A stretch of 64,000 bases of DNA from Lutibaculum baratangense AMV1 (lineage in GTDB: Bacteria > Pseudomonadota > Alphaproteobacteria > Rhizobiales > Tepidamorphaceae). The notes beneath the pieces were generated by a model, which saw only the letters and a program-made list of their open reading frames with translations, was not told the origin of the DNA and made no database searches. The position numbers were made by a program, and so were the translations under genes. This document shows positions 9,197 through 20,253 of this stretch, one piece after another (the stretch's first letter is position 1; every line of letters begins with the position of its first letter). The DNA is taken from the NCBI RefSeq assembly GCF_000496075.1, contig NZ_AWXZ01000039.1, positions 62,001 through 126,000 on the forward strand, read 5' to 3'.

Positions 9197-9844
9197 TCAG
9201 GCGGCCTTCGGGGGGTCCTGGCGGGTCCCGTGAGCCACGATGGTCAGGGCGTCCTCGGGGACCGGCCGTTGCAGCTCTCGCGCCTCCTCCCACTCGGCCC
9301 GCATCCAGACGTCCAACTCTTCGGACGTCGTGAGAATGACAGGCATCGACTCCGGATGGATGGTGGCGACGACGCCGTTCGCGCGGGTGCTGAGCACCGC
9401 GTAGAGCCGCTCGCCGCCGGGGTCGGTCCGTCCCCGGCCCAGCGGGCCGTGCCAGGTCGTCCAGATCCCGGCGAACGCGAAAATCGGCCTGCTCTCGTTC
9501 AGGGCGAACCAGTAAGATGTCCTGCGGGGCCTCGTGTTCCTGTATTCGCAGAAGGAGGTGGCGGGCACGAGGCAGCGACAGGAGGGCCCCAGCCACCGTT
9601 GCCAGTGCGGATGACGCGTATCGCGCACGTCGGTCATGGCTCTTCCGCCAAAGGCCTTCGGCCCGGGCATCCCCCACCGCATCAGCACGACCTTCCTGTC
9701 ATGATCCGCATTGTGGACGACCGGTGCCTGCGACAGCCTCGATATGGACGTCAGGGGCAGGGGGATGAGCGCCACCTCGGGAACAGCCTCCGTGAAGGAT
9801 AGGACTGCTCGGTAGTCCTTCGCCAGGCTATAGAGGTTTGTCAT
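9197..9844 (-). CDS. SRAP (YedK/HMCES-like) protein lacking Cys2
   Basis: A 215-residue member of the SOS-response-associated peptidase family. Known members cap abasic sites in single-stranded DNA through an N-terminal Cys exposed by Met removal. The family signatures [12 protein letters not shown] (active-site Glu), FAFAGIW and [10 protein letters not shown] (active-site His) are visible. The protein begins [12 protein letters not shown], where the closely related subgroup has Cys at position 2; here codon 2 is ACA (Thr). The Asn expected near residue 75 is Asp ([12 protein letters not shown]). The DNA-crosslinking chemistry is therefore probably lost or changed. The upstream open frame to 9982 has no Cys next to a usable start. 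Confidence 0.85.
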   Translation of the reverse strand: MTNLYSLAKDYRAVLSFTEAVPEVALIPLPLTSISRLSQAPVVHNADHDRKVVLMRWGMPGPKAFGGRAMTDVRDTRHPHWQRWLGPSCRCLVPATSFCEYRNTRPRRTSYWFALNESRPIFAFAGIWTTWHGPLGRGRTDPGGERLYAVLSTRANGVVATIHPESMPVILTTSEELDVWMRAEWEEARELQRPVPEDALTIVAHGTRQDPPKAA

Positions 9845-10021
9845 GGTTCCAGCCGTGGAACTGCGCCCGGCAGATAGTATGTATCCGTATGGGGACAGGT
9901 ATCGCTCTTCCGGTCGATACAGGCGGGGTGACCAGCGCCCGGCGACGAGCCACCGGCAAAGGCAAGATGCCGTGGCGCCCAAGTGAGACGGGTAGGGGCG
10001 AACGCCCCACCCGGAGATCGG

Positions 10022-10270
10022 CTAGTGGTGCTCGGACAGGTCCTGCATGATCTCGCCGAATATCTTGTCGGCGAACAGGATCGCCGCGCGGGTCGTCTCG
10101 CCGGACAGTCCTGCCGTCTCGAGGCGCACCAACTCCCGCATCTGCTCCATGAGGGCGCGCGCGACCGAGCGGTCCTCATCGTCCCGCAGGCTTGCAAGAT
10201 AGAGACTCAGCGAAGTCGCGGATATGACCTCGAGAGCCAGAATCCGTCCTTCGATCTCATCTGTTGTCAC
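10022..10270 (-). CDS. Hypothetical helical protein
   Basis: An 82-residue acidic, helix-rich protein if the GTG at 10270 is used (VTTDEIEGRILALEVISATSLSLYL). An ATG at 10339 would add 23 residues of low-complexity leader with no ribosome site. It has no signal peptide, membrane segment or recognised domain. The composition (LMEQMRELVRLETAGLSGETTRAAILFADKIF) suggests a small helical bundle. It is divergent from the giant secreted protein gene and shares its AT-rich promoter region. Confidence 0.5.
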   Translation of the reverse strand: MTTDEIEGRILALEVISATSLSLYLASLRDDEDRSVARALMEQMRELVRLETAGLSGETTRAAILFADKIFGEIMQDLSEHH

Positions 10271-10340
10271 GTTCGTGCTCTGCCGCCTGTCTGTTCGCGC
10301 GCCCGCTGCGACGGGACTGCATGTAAACCCAGATATCATT

Positions 10341-10358
10341 TCAGACGACGATTTCTAT
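10341..10358. promoter_or_regulatory. Imperfect ATAGA-N8-TCTAT dyad
   Basis: TCAGACGACGATTTCTAT matches the dyad defined at 25964 and 37315 at 8 of 10 fixed positions. It lies 71 bp before the GTG of the leftward small gene and 174 bp before the giant gene, at the edge of an AT-rich block (10350-10460). On its own it is weak evidence. Confidence 0.3.
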
Positions 10359-10532
10359 ATGGAATTAAGTAATAAAAGTAACACAAGATATATAGCTAAC
10401 AAACACCAAGAAAAAGTATCCTTGAAATAAACATTGGTAAAATAAGTTTCAGGTTTCAGCAATAGGTCAATCGAGCGAGGGGGCGATGTAGCGCCTTCGA
10501 TCTATCGGCCATCTCCTCCGGCGCAAGGTACG

Positions 10533-13500
10533 ATGGCGACGATCGATGCCTTCCCCTTCAACGCCGAGGCCACCATGCGCCGGACACCGGAGAGTCGCGA
10601 AACCAATCTTGCCGTCAGTATCGCGCCAGGATGGGTATGGGCGGCGAACTTCATCGAGGCGGCACGTGTTTCCCATCCTGCGGAGGATGCGGCGGCATCG
10701 CCGGCGGAAGGCGATCTCGCGACATCGAAGCGAGCTTCGTCCGGGCTGCCGGACGTGCCACCGCAATCGCATCAGGCGGCAGGTCCCCTCCGTTTCGGCC
10801 CGGACGCGGCGGGGGCTCTGCTCAACGACCTGCAATCGGTCCCGGTCGCGGTGCAGTCGCCGACGAGCATCGTGCCGGGCAGGCGGGACTTGCACGAGGT
10901 TCTGCCGCAGTCGTCTTCCGCCGTCGTCGGTCCGGCCGCTGATCCGGTCACAAGCGTGACGCCGGCTGCGATGTTCACCATTCCCATGCCGGCCATCGGG
11001 GACGAGGCTATGGCGCGCGATGCCGTGGCGCCGCAGACGGAAGGCGCGGAGAGCGGCGCCGGGCCGGTGGCGGCCGCCGGACCGAACAAGATCGTGCTCG
11101 AGAACCAGAAGCAGGGAAACCCGGAAAGCGAATGGGGTCTCGTCGACGGTATCGGAAACAACAATATACAGGGCTTCGCGACGGAAGTCAGCGTCAATAT
11201 CGGAGAGTCTATAGACTTCAAGATCGCGACGAATTCGACGGATTACCGCATCGACATCTACCGTCTCGGCTATTACGGCGGCGACGGCGCGCGGAAGATC
11301 GACACGATACAGCGCAATCTGTCGTCGCCGCAGGTGCAGCCTCATCCCATCGTCGACTACGACATCGGGCTGATCGACGCCGGCAACTGGGATGTGTCGG
11401 CCAGCTGGGAAGTGCCGGAGGATGCGGTGTCCGGCATCTACCTGGCGAAGCTCGTTCGTCAGGACGGGACCGAGGGCGCCAACTGGATCCCGTTCGTCGT
11501 GCGCGACGACGCCGCAGCGAGCGACATCGTCTTCCAGACCTCGGACACGACATGGCAGGCGTACAACGCATGGGGCGGGGCCAGCCTCTACTACGGCGAG
11601 GTCCCGACGAACCCCGAGGACATGATGAGCTACCTGCCGCCGAACTGCAGTTGCGGCTTGACGGCGATCGGCAGGGCGTATGCCGTCAGCTTCAACCGCC
11701 CCTACATCACGACGAGCAGTCCTTCCGGCGGCGCGTGGGACTTCATCTTCGGTGCCGAGTATCCCGCCCTCTACTGGCTCGAGCAGAACGGCTACGATAT
11801 TTCCTACATCTCAGGCGTCGACACGTCCCGGTCGGGCGAGATGCTGCTCAATCACAAGGCGTTCTTGTCGGTCGGCCATGACGAGTACTGGTCTGGAGAG
11901 CAGCGGGCGAATGTCGAGGCGGCTCGCGACGCGGGGGTCAACCTGGCGTTCTGGAGCGGGAACGAGGTCTACTGGAAAGTCCGCTGGGAGACGAGCATCG
12001 ACGGCAACGGGACGCCGTACCGCACCATGGTCTGCTACAAGGAGACCTGGGCTCACACGGACATCGATCCGAGCGACATCAACACGGGAACCTGGCGCGA
12101 TCCGCGTTTCGCCGACCCGGGGCAGGAGCCGGAGAACTCCCTCACCGGGACGATGTTCACCGTGGACAGCTACCGGCTCGACACGATCAGCATTCCCTAC
12201 GAGATGTCGCAGTTCCGGTTCTGGCGGAACACCGACGTCGCCAATCTCGCGCCGGGGCAGACCGCGACGCTCGTTCCCAACCTGCTGGGCTACGAGTGGG
12301 ATTCGGACGTCGACAACGGCTTCCGCCCGGCCGGCCTGATCAACCTGTCGCTCTCGACGGTTTCGGTCGACACGTATCTTCGCGACTACGGCACGTCGAT
12401 CGGGCCGAACGTCGTCGATCACAGCCTGACGATGTACCGCGCCGAGAGCGGCGCCCTCGTGTTCGGCGCGGGCACCGTCTACTGGTCGTGGGGGCTGTCG
12501 GACCGGCACGACGCCGAGCCGACGCCGACGGATCCGAACGTTCAGCAGGCCATGGTCAACATGTTCGCCGACATGGGGATCCAGCCCGAAACACTGATGG
12601 CGAGCCTGGTCCTCGCCACCGGGACCACCGACAATTCGGCCCCGACCTCGACGATCACGTCTCCCCTGGGAGGGACCAGCCTCGTCGAAGGCCAGAAGAT
12701 CACGATCACCGGCACGGCTGCCGACGTCGGCGGCCTCGTGGCGGGCGTGGAGGTGTCGACGAATGGCGGCCAAACCTGGCACAAGGCGTCGGGTCGCGAG
12801 ACGTGGAGCTACACCTGGGTGGCGCAGGCCGCCGGTACCTACACGATATTGTCCCGTGCCGCCGACGACAGCCTCAATCTCGAAAGTCCAACGAGCTCGG
12901 CCCAGGTGACCGTCAACCTGCCGGACACCGCGAGCCTGTGGACGCTTGCGGCACAGCCGGCCCAGTCGACCGTCCTGGATCGCGACCCGGTCTCTCTCGG
13001 CGTGCGCTTCCAGGCATCGACCTCCGGGCAGATAACGGGAATCCGGTTCTACAAGGAATTCTACAATATCGGGGCGCACGAGGTCAGCCTGTGGACCGCT
13101 GACGGCCAGCTCCTCGGAACGGCCAATTCGGTGGACGAGACCTTGCAGGGATGGCAGGTCGTCGAGTTCAGCGACCCGATAAACATCGCCTCGGGCGTCC
13201 AGTATGTCGCCGCGTATCACACGAACGGGTTCTACTCCAGCACGTCGAATTACTTCTCGACGTCGTACAGCAGCGGGCTTCTGAGCACCCCGGTGGCGGC
13301 GGGCGTCTACGGCTACGGGCCGGCGGGGACGTTCCCGACCGGCGTGTACAACAACGAGAACTACTGGGTCGACGTCGTCTTCTCCCCCGACGAGGTGCCC
13401 TCGAACACGCCGCCGGTCGCCGTCAACGACGGACCTTTCGTGGGCCAGCAGAACCAGCCGCTGACGATCCAGGGGACCGCGCTCACCGCGAACGACAGCG

Positions 13501-16352
13501 ATCCGAACGGAGACCCCTTCTCGATCACGTCGGTCAGTGGCGCCGTGAACGGCATCGTGTCGCTGAACGTCCAGACGAACACGATCACCTTCACGCCGGC
13601 GACGGGTCACCTCGGGCCCGCCTCGTTCAACTACACGATCACCGACGCTTTCGGCGGCACGGCTACAGCTACGGTCAACCTCACCATCAACGCACCGGCT
13701 CCGAACCTCGACCCCGTTGCCGGGGACGACGATGGCTTCACCATCGCCTCGGGCAAGACCCTCGCGGTCACTTTGCCGACCCTTCTGATGAACGATGTCG
13801 ACGGTGACGGCGACACGCTGTCGGTCGCCTCCGTGGGTGGCGCGGTCAACGGCACGGTGGCCATGGATGTCGCGTCGGGCACGGTGCGGTTCACGCCCAC
13901 CGCAGGGTATAGCGGCGCTGCGAGCTTCACGTACAGCATCAGCGACGGCCGGGGCGGCACCGACACCGGGGCAGTCAGCCTCGTGGTCAACGAGGAGGGC
14001 GTCGGCCTCACACTGTTCGATGACGTGCAGGGGCCTTCGGGAGGCCCCAGTTCGGACGGCGTGGCGCTCGAACTCGGCGTGAAGTTCGTCGCCTCGGAGG
14101 CCGGCGCGGTGACCGGCATCCGCTACTACAAGACCGAGGGCGACACGGGACCGCATTCGGCGACGCTATGGACGTCTGCGGGCGTCGCGCTGGCCACGAC
14201 CACGACGCTCGCCAACCCGGTCGCGAGTGGCTGGCAGACCTTCTCGTTCGCAGCACCGATCAGTCTGGTGCCAGGCGAAACCTACGTCGCGAGCTACCAT
14301 ACGCAAGGGATCTATTCAGGCTCGGCCAACTACTTCACGTCCGCGGTGACGAACGGCCCTCTCACCGCCCCCTCGAGTGGGGCATCGGGCGGCAACGGCG
14401 TCTATGCCGTGGGGGCCTCGCAGTTTCCCACGAGCACCTACCAGGCCGGCAACTACTGGGTGGATGTCGTCTTCGACCGTGCGGTGAACGGAGCGCCCGT
14501 TGCCGTGGCGGACGGGCCTTTCTCGGGTTCTCAGGACCAGCCGCTGGTCATCGCCGTCTCGACACTGATGGCGAACGACAGCGATCCGGACGGTCACGCC
14601 TTCTCGGTCACGGCCGTCGGCAACGCCCAGAACGGAACGGTCTCGCTCAACACCGCCACGGGCCAGGTCACGTTCACACCGACCGCGGGCTACGCCGGGG
14701 CGGCCGGATTCTCCTACACGATCACCGACAGCCTCGGAGCGACGGCGGTGGCCGACGTCGCGCTCACGATCAACCCCCCGGCGCCCAACGTCCCGCCGAG
14801 CGCCGTGGATGATGGCGGGTTCACGGGCCAGCAGGACCAGCCGATCGTGATCTCGGCGACGACCCTGCTGGCCAACGACACCGATGCGGACGGCGATCCC
14901 CTCGTGATCCAGAGCGTCGGCGGCGGCGTCAACGGCGTCGCGTCCTTCGATCTCCTCTCGGGCCTCGTTACCTTCACGCCCGATGCGGGACACGCGGGTC
15001 CCGCCTCCTTCTCGTACACGATCTCCGACGGGTGGGGAGGGACGGACACGGCCACCGTCAACCTCACCTTCCAGGCTTCGGACGGTGTGATCGGGCTCTT
15101 CGCTCCCGGCGCCGCGCCAGGCTCCTCGGCGTCCTCGGACCCGGGCTCGGTCGAGCTCGGCATGCGGTTCGTGTCCTCGCAGAGCGGGCAGATCACGGGG
15201 ATCCGATATTACAAGAGCGTACAGGATGTCGGGACCCACACCGGTGCGCTCTGGACCAGCACCGGCACCCTTCTGGCGACCGGAACCTTCACGAACGAGA
15301 CGGCCTCCGGGTGGCAGACGCTGACCTTCTCCGACCCGGTGAGCGTCACCGCCGGCACGACCTACGTGGCAAGCTACCATTCCAACGGCCGCTACTACGC
15401 CGATGCGGGATACTTCTCGACGAGCCGCTCGAACGGCCCGCTCACCGCACCGGCCGGTGCCAACGGTGTCTATCGGTATGGGACGGGCACGGTTTTCCCG
15501 AACGCCTCCTACAATTCCTCCAACTACTGGGTCGACGTCCTCTTTGCACCCAGCGTGGGCAACCTGGCTCCGGTTGCGGCCGACGACAGCGGCTTCACCA
15601 CCGCGCCGGGCACCGCGCTCGTGCTGCCGGCCTCCGCCCTCCTGATCAACGACACGGATCCCGATGGGGACACTCTGACGATCATCTCCGCCGGTGGGGC
15701 CGTGAACGGCAACGTCGCGTTCGATGCGCTGTCGAATACCGTGACCTTCACGCCGACGTCGGGCTACCAGGGGCCGGCGAGCTTCACATACACGATCTCG
15801 GACGGGAACGGCGGGAGCGACACTGCCAGCGTCTCGCTTTCGGTCCAGCCGGCTGCGGAGGCACAGAGCGTCTTCGCCGCCAGCGCCACTCCGGCTGTCG
15901 TCACGGTCAACGATGCGAGCCCGGTGGAACTCGGGATGAGGTTCCAGGCCGACGTCGCGGGTTCGATCACGGGGATCAGGTTCTACAAGGGGCCGAACAA
16001 CACCGGCACCCACGAGGGCCATCTCTGGACGGCGACCGGCGGCCTGCTCGGTGCCGTGACCTTCACGAACGAGACCGCCAGTGGCTGGCAGACCGCGCTC
16101 TTCGACACGCCGATCGCCATCCAGGCCGACACGACCTACGTCGTCTCGTACCACTCGAACGGCTACTATTCCGCGACGGGCAACTTCTTCCAGTCGGACG
16201 TGGAACGTGGCGATCTGCGAGGCCTCGCATCCACCGCGCAGAACGGCAACGGGGTCTACGCCTACGGAGCGAGCGGCACGTTCCCGGAGAGCAGCTTCAA
16301 CAGGACCAACTACTACGTCGACGTCCTCTTCGTTCCCACATTGGCCGCCTGA
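10533..16352 (+). CDS. Giant modular secreted protein: DMF-amidase-like domain, DUF4082 and tandem Ig-like repeats
   Basis: A 1939-residue protein. Residues 1-185 are low complexity. Residues 186-690 resemble the C-terminal domain of the N,N-dimethylformamidase large subunit ([19 protein letters not shown], then [13 protein letters not shown] and [13 protein letters not shown]). Residues 700-798 form an Ig-like domain. Then come four DUF4082 modules (about 800-955, 1160-1315, 1518-1673, 1776-1938; typical GIRFYK and NYWVDVVF) interleaved with five tandem-95/cadherin-like repeats (about 958-1053, 1056-1155, 1318-1415, 1418-1515, 1675-1773; typical [11 protein letters not shown] and [14 protein letters not shown]). 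There is no Sec signal, and a type I exporter sits 1.7 kb downstream, so type I export is inferred. DUF4082 and Ig-like repeats suggest carbohydrate binding or adhesion; enzymatic activity of the amidase-like part is unproven. Confidence 0.85.
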   Translation: MATIDAFPFNAEATMRRTPESRETNLAVSIAPGWVWAANFIEAARVSHPAEDAAASPAEGDLATSKRASSGLPDVPPQSHQAAGPLRFGPDAAGALLNDLQSVPVAVQSPTSIVPGRRDLHEVLPQSSSAVVGPAADPVTSVTPAAMFTIPMPAIGDEAMARDAVAPQTEGAESGAGPVAAAGPNKIVLENQKQGNPESEWGLVDGIGNNNIQGFATEVSVNIGESIDFKIATNSTDYRIDIYRLGYYGGDGARKIDTIQRNLSSPQVQPHPIVDYDIGLIDAGNWDVSASWEVPEDAVSGIYLAKLVRQDGTEGANWIPFVVRDDAAASDIVFQTSDTTWQAYNAWGGASLYYGEVPTNPEDMMSYLPPNCSCGLTAIGRAYAVSFNRPYITTSSPSGGAWDFIFGAEYPALYWLEQNGYDISYISGVDTSRSGEMLLNHKAFLSVGHDEYWSGEQRANVEAARDAGVNLAFWSGNEVYWKVRWETSIDGNGTPYRTMVCYKETWAHTDIDPSDINTGTWRDPRFADPGQEPENSLTGTMFTVDSYRLDTISIPYEMSQFRFWRNTDVANLAPGQTATLVPNLLGYEWDSDVDNGFRPAGLINLSLSTVSVDTYLRDYGTSIGPNVVDHSLTMYRAESGALVFGAGTVYWSWGLSDRHDAEPTPTDPNVQQAMVNMFADMGIQPETLMASLVLATGTTDNSAPTSTITSPLGGTSLVEGQKITITGTAADVGGLVAGVEVSTNGGQTWHKASGRETWSYTWVAQAAGTYTILSRAADDSLNLESPTSSAQVTVNLPDTASLWTLAAQPAQSTVLDRDPVSLGVRFQASTSGQITGIRFYKEFYNIGAHEVSLWTADGQLLGTANSVDETLQGWQVVEFSDPINIASGVQYVAAYHTNGFYSSTSNYFSTSYSSGLLSTPVAAGVYGYGPAGTFPTGVYNNENYWVDVVFSPDEVPSNTPPVAVNDGPFVGQQNQPLTIQGTALTANDSDPNGDPFSITSVSGAVNGIVSLNVQTNTITFTPATGHLGPASFNYTITDAFGGTATATVNLTINAPAPNLDPVAGDDDGFTIASGKTLAVTLPTLLMNDVDGDGDTLSVASVGGAVNGTVAMDVASGTVRFTPTAGYSGAASFTYSISDGRGGTDTGAVSLVVNEEGVGLTLFDDVQGPSGGPSSDGVALELGVKFVASEAGAVTGIRYYKTEGDTGPHSATLWTSAGVALATTTTLANPVASGWQTFSFAAPISLVPGETYVASYHTQGIYSGSANYFTSAVTNGPLTAPSSGASGGNGVYAVGASQFPTSTYQAGNYWVDVVFDRAVNGAPVAVADGPFSGSQDQPLVIAVSTLMANDSDPDGHAFSVTAVGNAQNGTVSLNTATGQVTFTPTAGYAGAAGFSYTITDSLGATAVADVALTINPPAPNVPPSAVDDGGFTGQQDQPIVISATTLLANDTDADGDPLVIQSVGGGVNGVASFDLLSGLVTFTPDAGHAGPASFSYTISDGWGGTDTATVNLTFQASDGVIGLFAPGAAPGSSASSDPGSVELGMRFVSSQSGQITGIRYYKSVQDVGTHTGALWTSTGTLLATGTFTNETASGWQTLTFSDPVSVTAGTTYVASYHSNGRYYADAGYFSTSRSNGPLTAPAGANGVYRYGTGTVFPNASYNSSNYWVDVLFAPSVGNLAPVAADDSGFTTAPGTALVLPASALLINDTDPDGDTLTIISAGGAVNGNVAFDALSNTVTFTPTSGYQGPASFTYTISDGNGGSDTASVSLSVQPAAEAQSVFAASATPAVVTVNDASPVELGMRFQADVAGSITGIRFYKGPNNTGTHEGHLWTATGGLLGAVTFTNETASGWQTALFDTPIAIQADTTYVVSYHSNGYYSATGNFFQSDVERGDLRGLASTAQNGNGVYAYGASGTFPESSFNRTNYYVDVLFVPTLAA

Positions 16353-16366
16353 GCGGGGCGGGGACC

Positions 16367-17749
16367 ATGGGGGAACACCGGGACGGCGGGTCGGGCGTGG
16401 CGGCGCAGGGGCGGGTGGTGCCGTGGCGCGGACTGCCCGGCCGGGCGGCGAGGCCAGCGTGGATGGCGGCCGGAGCGGGCCCAGCGCGCCGCGCGCGTGA
16501 ACGGCTGCTTCCCGTGACGGTGCTGACGGGCTTTCTCGGCGCCGGCAAGACCACCCTCCTCAACCACGTGCTCGGCAACCGGCAGGGCAGGCGGGTGGCG
16601 GTGATCGTCAACGACATGAGCGAGGTCAACATCGACGCCGACCTCGTGCGAAGCGGCGAGGGCCACCTGTCGCACACGGACGAAGCGCTCGTGGAACTGT
16701 CCAACGGGTGCATCTGCTGCACGCTCCGCGAGGATCTTCTCAAGGAAGTGCGACGCCTCGCGGCGGAGGGCCGGTTCGACGCGCTCCTCATCGAGGGCAC
16801 GGGGATCGCCGAGCCGCTGCCGATCGCCGCGACCTTTTCCTTCAGAGACGAGGTGGGCGCGTCACTGTCCGATCTGGTCCGGCTCGACACGATGGTCACG
16901 GTGGTCGATGCCACGAGCCTCCTTTCGGACTACGCGAGCGGAGACCTGCTGGCGTCGCGGGGTGAGGTGCGGGACGACGACGACACGCGCGGGATAGCGG
17001 ATCTCCTGGTGGAGCAGATCGAGTTCGCCGACGTGATCGTCGTCAACAAGGTGTCGGACGTGACGCCGGATGCTCTCGTGCGACTTCGGCAGGTCATCGC
17101 CGCGCTCAATGCGGATGCCAGGGTGGTGGAGACCGACCACGGTCGCCTGCCGCTCGAAGCCGTTCTCGAGACCGGGCTCTACGACGAGGCGAAGTCCAAG
17201 ACGCACCCGCTCTGGCACAAGGAGCTCCACGGGTGGCGAGACCACGTTCCCGAAACCGAGGAATACGGGATCTCGAGCTTCGTCTATCGCAACCGGCGCC
17301 CGTTTCACCCGGCCAGGCTCGGGGAGTTCCTCGCGCGGCAATGGCCCGGGCTGATCCGGGCGAAAGGACATTTCTGGATCGCCTCCAGCCCGGACACGGC
17401 GGGGATCATGTCCGTGGCCGGCGCCCAGAGCCGGGTCGAGAAGAAGGGCTACTGGTGGGCCGCCGTTCCTCGCGAGCGCTGGCCACGCTATCCGGCCTTC
17501 CGTCAGCTCATCGACCGGCACTGGCTCGCGCCGTGGGGAGATCGCCGCCAGGAGCTCGTCTTCATCGGCGTGAACCTGCCGGAAGCAGAGATCCGCCAGG
17601 CGCTCGACCGTTGCATCCTGTCTCCGGGCGAGGAGGCACCGGCGCGCCTGTTCGAGGGACCCTTCGCCGACTGGGGCCCCGACGGGGCGCCCATCCACCG
17701 CCACGCGCATCACGATGTTCATGAACACCCACGGGAGACCACGCCATGA
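16367..17749 (+). CDS. COG0523/CobW-family GTPase (metal chaperone)
   Basis: A 460-residue G3E GTPase. Walker A is GFLGAGKTT, the family metal motif is NGCICCTL (CxCC), Walker B-like residues lie in [11 protein letters not shown] and the base-recognition motif is VVNKVSD. The C-terminal CobW_C domain includes [13 protein letters not shown] and ends in a His-rich tail ([11 protein letters not shown]). Family members deliver zinc or other metals to client proteins; the ZigA/YeiR branch has this layout. The ATG at 16367 is 14 bp after the giant gene's stop. An ATG at 16463 is possible, because the first 45 residues are Gly/Arg-rich and unlike the family. Its stop overlaps the next start (ATGA), suggesting cotranscription with the secretion genes. 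Confidence 0.85.
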   Translation: MGEHRDGGSGVAAQGRVVPWRGLPGRAARPAWMAAGAGPARRARERLLPVTVLTGFLGAGKTTLLNHVLGNRQGRRVAVIVNDMSEVNIDADLVRSGEGHLSHTDEALVELSNGCICCTLREDLLKEVRRLAAEGRFDALLIEGTGIAEPLPIAATFSFRDEVGASLSDLVRLDTMVTVVDATSLLSDYASGDLLASRGEVRDDDDTRGIADLLVEQIEFADVIVVNKVSDVTPDALVRLRQVIAALNADARVVETDHGRLPLEAVLETGLYDEAKSKTHPLWHKELHGWRDHVPETEEYGISSFVYRNRRPFHPARLGEFLARQWPGLIRAKGHFWIASSPDTAGIMSVAGAQSRVEKKGYWWAAVPRERWPRYPAFRQLIDRHWLAPWGDRRQELVFIGVNLPEAEIRQALDRCILSPGEEAPARLFEGPFADWGPDGAPIHRHAHHDVHEHPRETTP

Positions 17750-18069
17750 GAGAAGAGCTTTTCGCCGACGGCATCGGAGAGATCACCGTGACCGGAGGCA
17801 TCGTGCGCCTCGACCTCGTCAGCCTTTCGCCGGACGAGCGGGACGCCAACAACAACCCGAAGGCCGTGCTTCGGCAGAGGGTGATCATGCCCGTGGACGG
17901 CTTCGCGAACGCCGTCGACCTGATGCAGAAGGCCCTGGCGGGCCTCGTCGAGGCGGGGGCGGTGAGGCGATTGGCGGATGCCCGCCAGGACGAAGGGCGG
18001 GGGCATCGGCCCGTCGCGTCCGTGCAAGCCGTGCCGAGACCGGCGAACTCCTCCCCGAACTTCAGCTGA
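17746..18069 (+). CDS. Small protein preceding type I secretion genes
   Basis: A 107-residue soluble protein with no signal peptide. The first 65 residues form an ordered beta-rich unit ([18 protein letters not shown], then [16 protein letters not shown]) followed by a helix, [15 protein letters not shown]. The remainder is Arg/Pro-rich. The pattern TGGIVR(L/V)D ... R.VMPVDGF resembles short proteins I associate with alphaproteobacterial type I secretion loci, but no function is established. It overlaps the GTPase gene by four bases and is followed after 12 bp by the ABC transporter, so an accessory role in export is a reasonable inference. Confidence 0.65.
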   Translation: MREELFADGIGEITVTGGIVRLDLVSLSPDERDANNNPKAVLRQRVIMPVDGFANAVDLMQKALAGLVEAGAVRRLADARQDEGRGHRPVASVQAVPRPANSSPNFS

Positions 18070-18081
18070 GCCGCGCATCCG

Positions 18082-20253
18082 ATGAACGAGCAGGGGGCAG
18101 CCCCGCGGGTTCCCACGAACCTGCAGTGCCTGGTGATGGTGGCGCGTCATCATGGCGTGGACCTGTCGGCCGAGCGCCTGATGCACGAGCACGCGGTGGA
18201 CGATCGGCCCGTGCCGACGGCCCTGCTCCACACGATGGCCCGCAACGCGGGGCTGAAGTCGCGCTGCACGTTCATCTCCCCCCGCCAACTCCTGCGGCTG
18301 GGCGGCGCGCTGCCCGTCCTGGCCGAACTCGACAACGGCAACTGGATCGTCGTCGTGAGGGTGGACCCCGGTGCCGAACGAGGCGCCGGTCCCGAGACGG
18401 TGCACGTTCTCGATCCCCTGGCATCCGCGCCGGTGCCGCTCGCCCTGCCGATCGACACGTTCAGCAGCCGCTGGCGGGGCAAGGTACTGCTGGTCAAGCG
18501 CAGCTATGCGCTGTCGGACGAGAACCAGCCGTTCGGCCTGCGCTGGTTCCTTCCGGAGATCCTCCGTCAGAGGAGGCTCTTCCGTGACGTGGCCCTCGCC
18601 GCCGTGGTTCTCTACGCGCTCGGCCTCGTCACGCCCATCTTCTTCCAGCTCGTCATCGACAAGGTGCTCGTCCACCACAGCTACGCCACACTCGGCGTTC
18701 TCGCCGTCGGCATCACCGTCGCCCTCGTCTTCGACGCGATCTTCACCTTCCTCCGGCGCTATCTCCTGCTCTACGCGACGAACCGGATAGACATCCGCAT
18801 CGCCACGCGCACCTTCCGCCATCTTCTCGACCTGCCCATCGCGCTGTTCGAGCACGTCCCGGCCGGGGTCCTCGTCAAGCACATGCAGCAGACGGGGCGG
18901 ATCCGCGAGTTTCTGACCGGACGCCTCTTCCTGACCCTGCTGGACAGCCTCTCGCTGCTCGTCTTCCTGCCGGTCCTCCTGCTCTACAGCGTGAAGCTGA
19001 CCCTGGTCGTCGTGGGATTCACCGCCTTCGTCGGCCTGACCGTCATCGCGCTGATCGGGCCGTTCCGCCGGCGGCTCCGCGAGCTCTACGAGGCCGAGAG
19101 CGCGAGGCAGGGACTTCTCGTCGAGACGGTTCACGGCATGCGGACCGTCAAGAGCCTCGCGCTCGAGCCCCGGCAGAGGAAGGCGTGGGACGGCCAGTCG
19201 GCCCTCTCGATCTCCACCCGCTTCCGGGTCGAGCAGATCTCGACGACGGCGCAGTCCCTGACGGGGCTGTTCGAGAAGCTGATGACGGTCGCCATCGTCA
19301 GCCTCGGCGCGCTCGAGGTCTTCTCCGGGGCGATGACGGTGGGGGCACTCATCGCCTTCAACATGCTCGCAGGGCGGGTCTCGGGACCGCTCGTGCAGAT
19401 CGTGACGATGGTGCACGAGTACCAGGAGGTGGCGCTCTCGGTGCGGATGCTCGGGGAGGTGATGAACCAGGCCGCCGAGCAGCGGGGGCGCTCGCGGGGG
19501 CTGCAGCCCCGCATCGAGGGAGGCATCGAGTTCGAGAACGTTTCGTTCCGCTACGCGGAAGGTGGTCCGCCCGCGCTCGACGACGTCTCGTTCGGGATAT
19601 CCCCGGGGACCGTGTTCGGCATCGTCGGCAAGAGCGGCTCCGGCAAGACGACGATCACGCGGCTCGTCCAGGGGCTCTACGGGGTGCAGCAGGGCATCGT
19701 CCGGATCGACGGCTTCGACAGTCGCGAGATCGACCTCGTGCACCTGAGACGAAGCATCGGCGTCGTCCTCCAGGACAATTTCCTGTTCCGCGGCACCGTC
19801 CGTGAGAACATCGCCGCGACGAAGCCGGACGCAGCGCTCGAGGAGATCGCCGAGGCCGCGCGTCTGGCGGGGGCCGACGAGTTCATCCAGCGCCTGCCGC
19901 GGGGCCTCGAAACGATGCTCGAGGAAAACGGAGCCAACCTCTCCGGCGGCCAGAAGCAGCGACTGGCGATCGCGCGGGCTCTCCTGGCCGATCCGCGTCT
20001 CCTCATACTGGACGAGGCGACGAGCGCGCTCGACCCCGACAGCGAGGCGATCGTCAGGCAGAACCTTCGGAGGATTTCGCAGGGGCGGACGGTCGTCATC
20101 GTCTCCCACCGTCTCTCCACGCTCGCGGATGCCGACGCCATCCTCGTGGTCGAGGATGGCCGGGTGGGGGATCTCGGGCGTCACGACCAGCTCCTGTCGC
20201 GCTGCGCAACCTATCGCCAGCTGTGGGGGCAGCAGATGAGGCACGTGGCATGA
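18082..20253 (+). CDS. Type I secretion ABC transporter with C39-like domain
   Basis: A 723-residue exporter of the HlyB type. Residues 1-135 are a C39-peptidase-like domain (TNLQCLVMVARHHG, HVLDPLA). The surroundings of its Cys differ from the catalytic QxxCG motif, so it is probably a non-cleaving substrate-docking domain. Residues 150-430 hold the transmembrane bundle (VALAAVVLYALGLVTPIFF onward). The nucleotide-binding domain has Walker A GKSGSGKTT, signature LSGGQKQR, Walker B LLILDEATSALD and the H-loop His in VIVSHRLS. It exports an unprocessed substrate in one step together with the adaptor at 20250; the giant protein upstream is the obvious candidate. No TolC-like gene is in the window. 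Confidence 0.92.
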   Translation: MNEQGAAPRVPTNLQCLVMVARHHGVDLSAERLMHEHAVDDRPVPTALLHTMARNAGLKSRCTFISPRQLLRLGGALPVLAELDNGNWIVVVRVDPGAERGAGPETVHVLDPLASAPVPLALPIDTFSSRWRGKVLLVKRSYALSDENQPFGLRWFLPEILRQRRLFRDVALAAVVLYALGLVTPIFFQLVIDKVLVHHSYATLGVLAVGITVALVFDAIFTFLRRYLLLYATNRIDIRIATRTFRHLLDLPIALFEHVPAGVLVKHMQQTGRIREFLTGRLFLTLLDSLSLLVFLPVLLLYSVKLTLVVVGFTAFVGLTVIALIGPFRRRLRELYEAESARQGLLVETVHGMRTVKSLALEPRQRKAWDGQSALSISTRFRVEQISTTAQSLTGLFEKLMTVAIVSLGALEVFSGAMTVGALIAFNMLAGRVSGPLVQIVTMVHEYQEVALSVRMLGEVMNQAAEQRGRSRGLQPRIEGGIEFENVSFRYAEGGPPALDDVSFGISPGTVFGIVGKSGSGKTTITRLVQGLYGVQQGIVRIDGFDSREIDLVHLRRSIGVVLQDNFLFRGTVRENIAATKPDAALEEIAEAARLAGADEFIQRLPRGLETMLEENGANLSGGQKQRLAIARALLADPRLLILDEATSALDPDSEAIVRQNLRRISQGRTVVIVSHRLSTLADADAILVVEDGRVGDLGRHDQLLSRCATYRQLWGQQMRHVA

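Noticed and set aside
9845-9982. N-terminal extension of the SRAP protein that might supply the missing Cys
   Set aside because: The Cys residues in that extension are about 40 residues before the family start and not at position 2 of any plausible start.
11811-14156. 781-residue antisense frame across the giant secreted protein gene
   Set aside because: Arg/Val/Asp-rich pattern typical of the reverse strand of a high-GC gene; no motif, while the sense frame has clear repeated domains.
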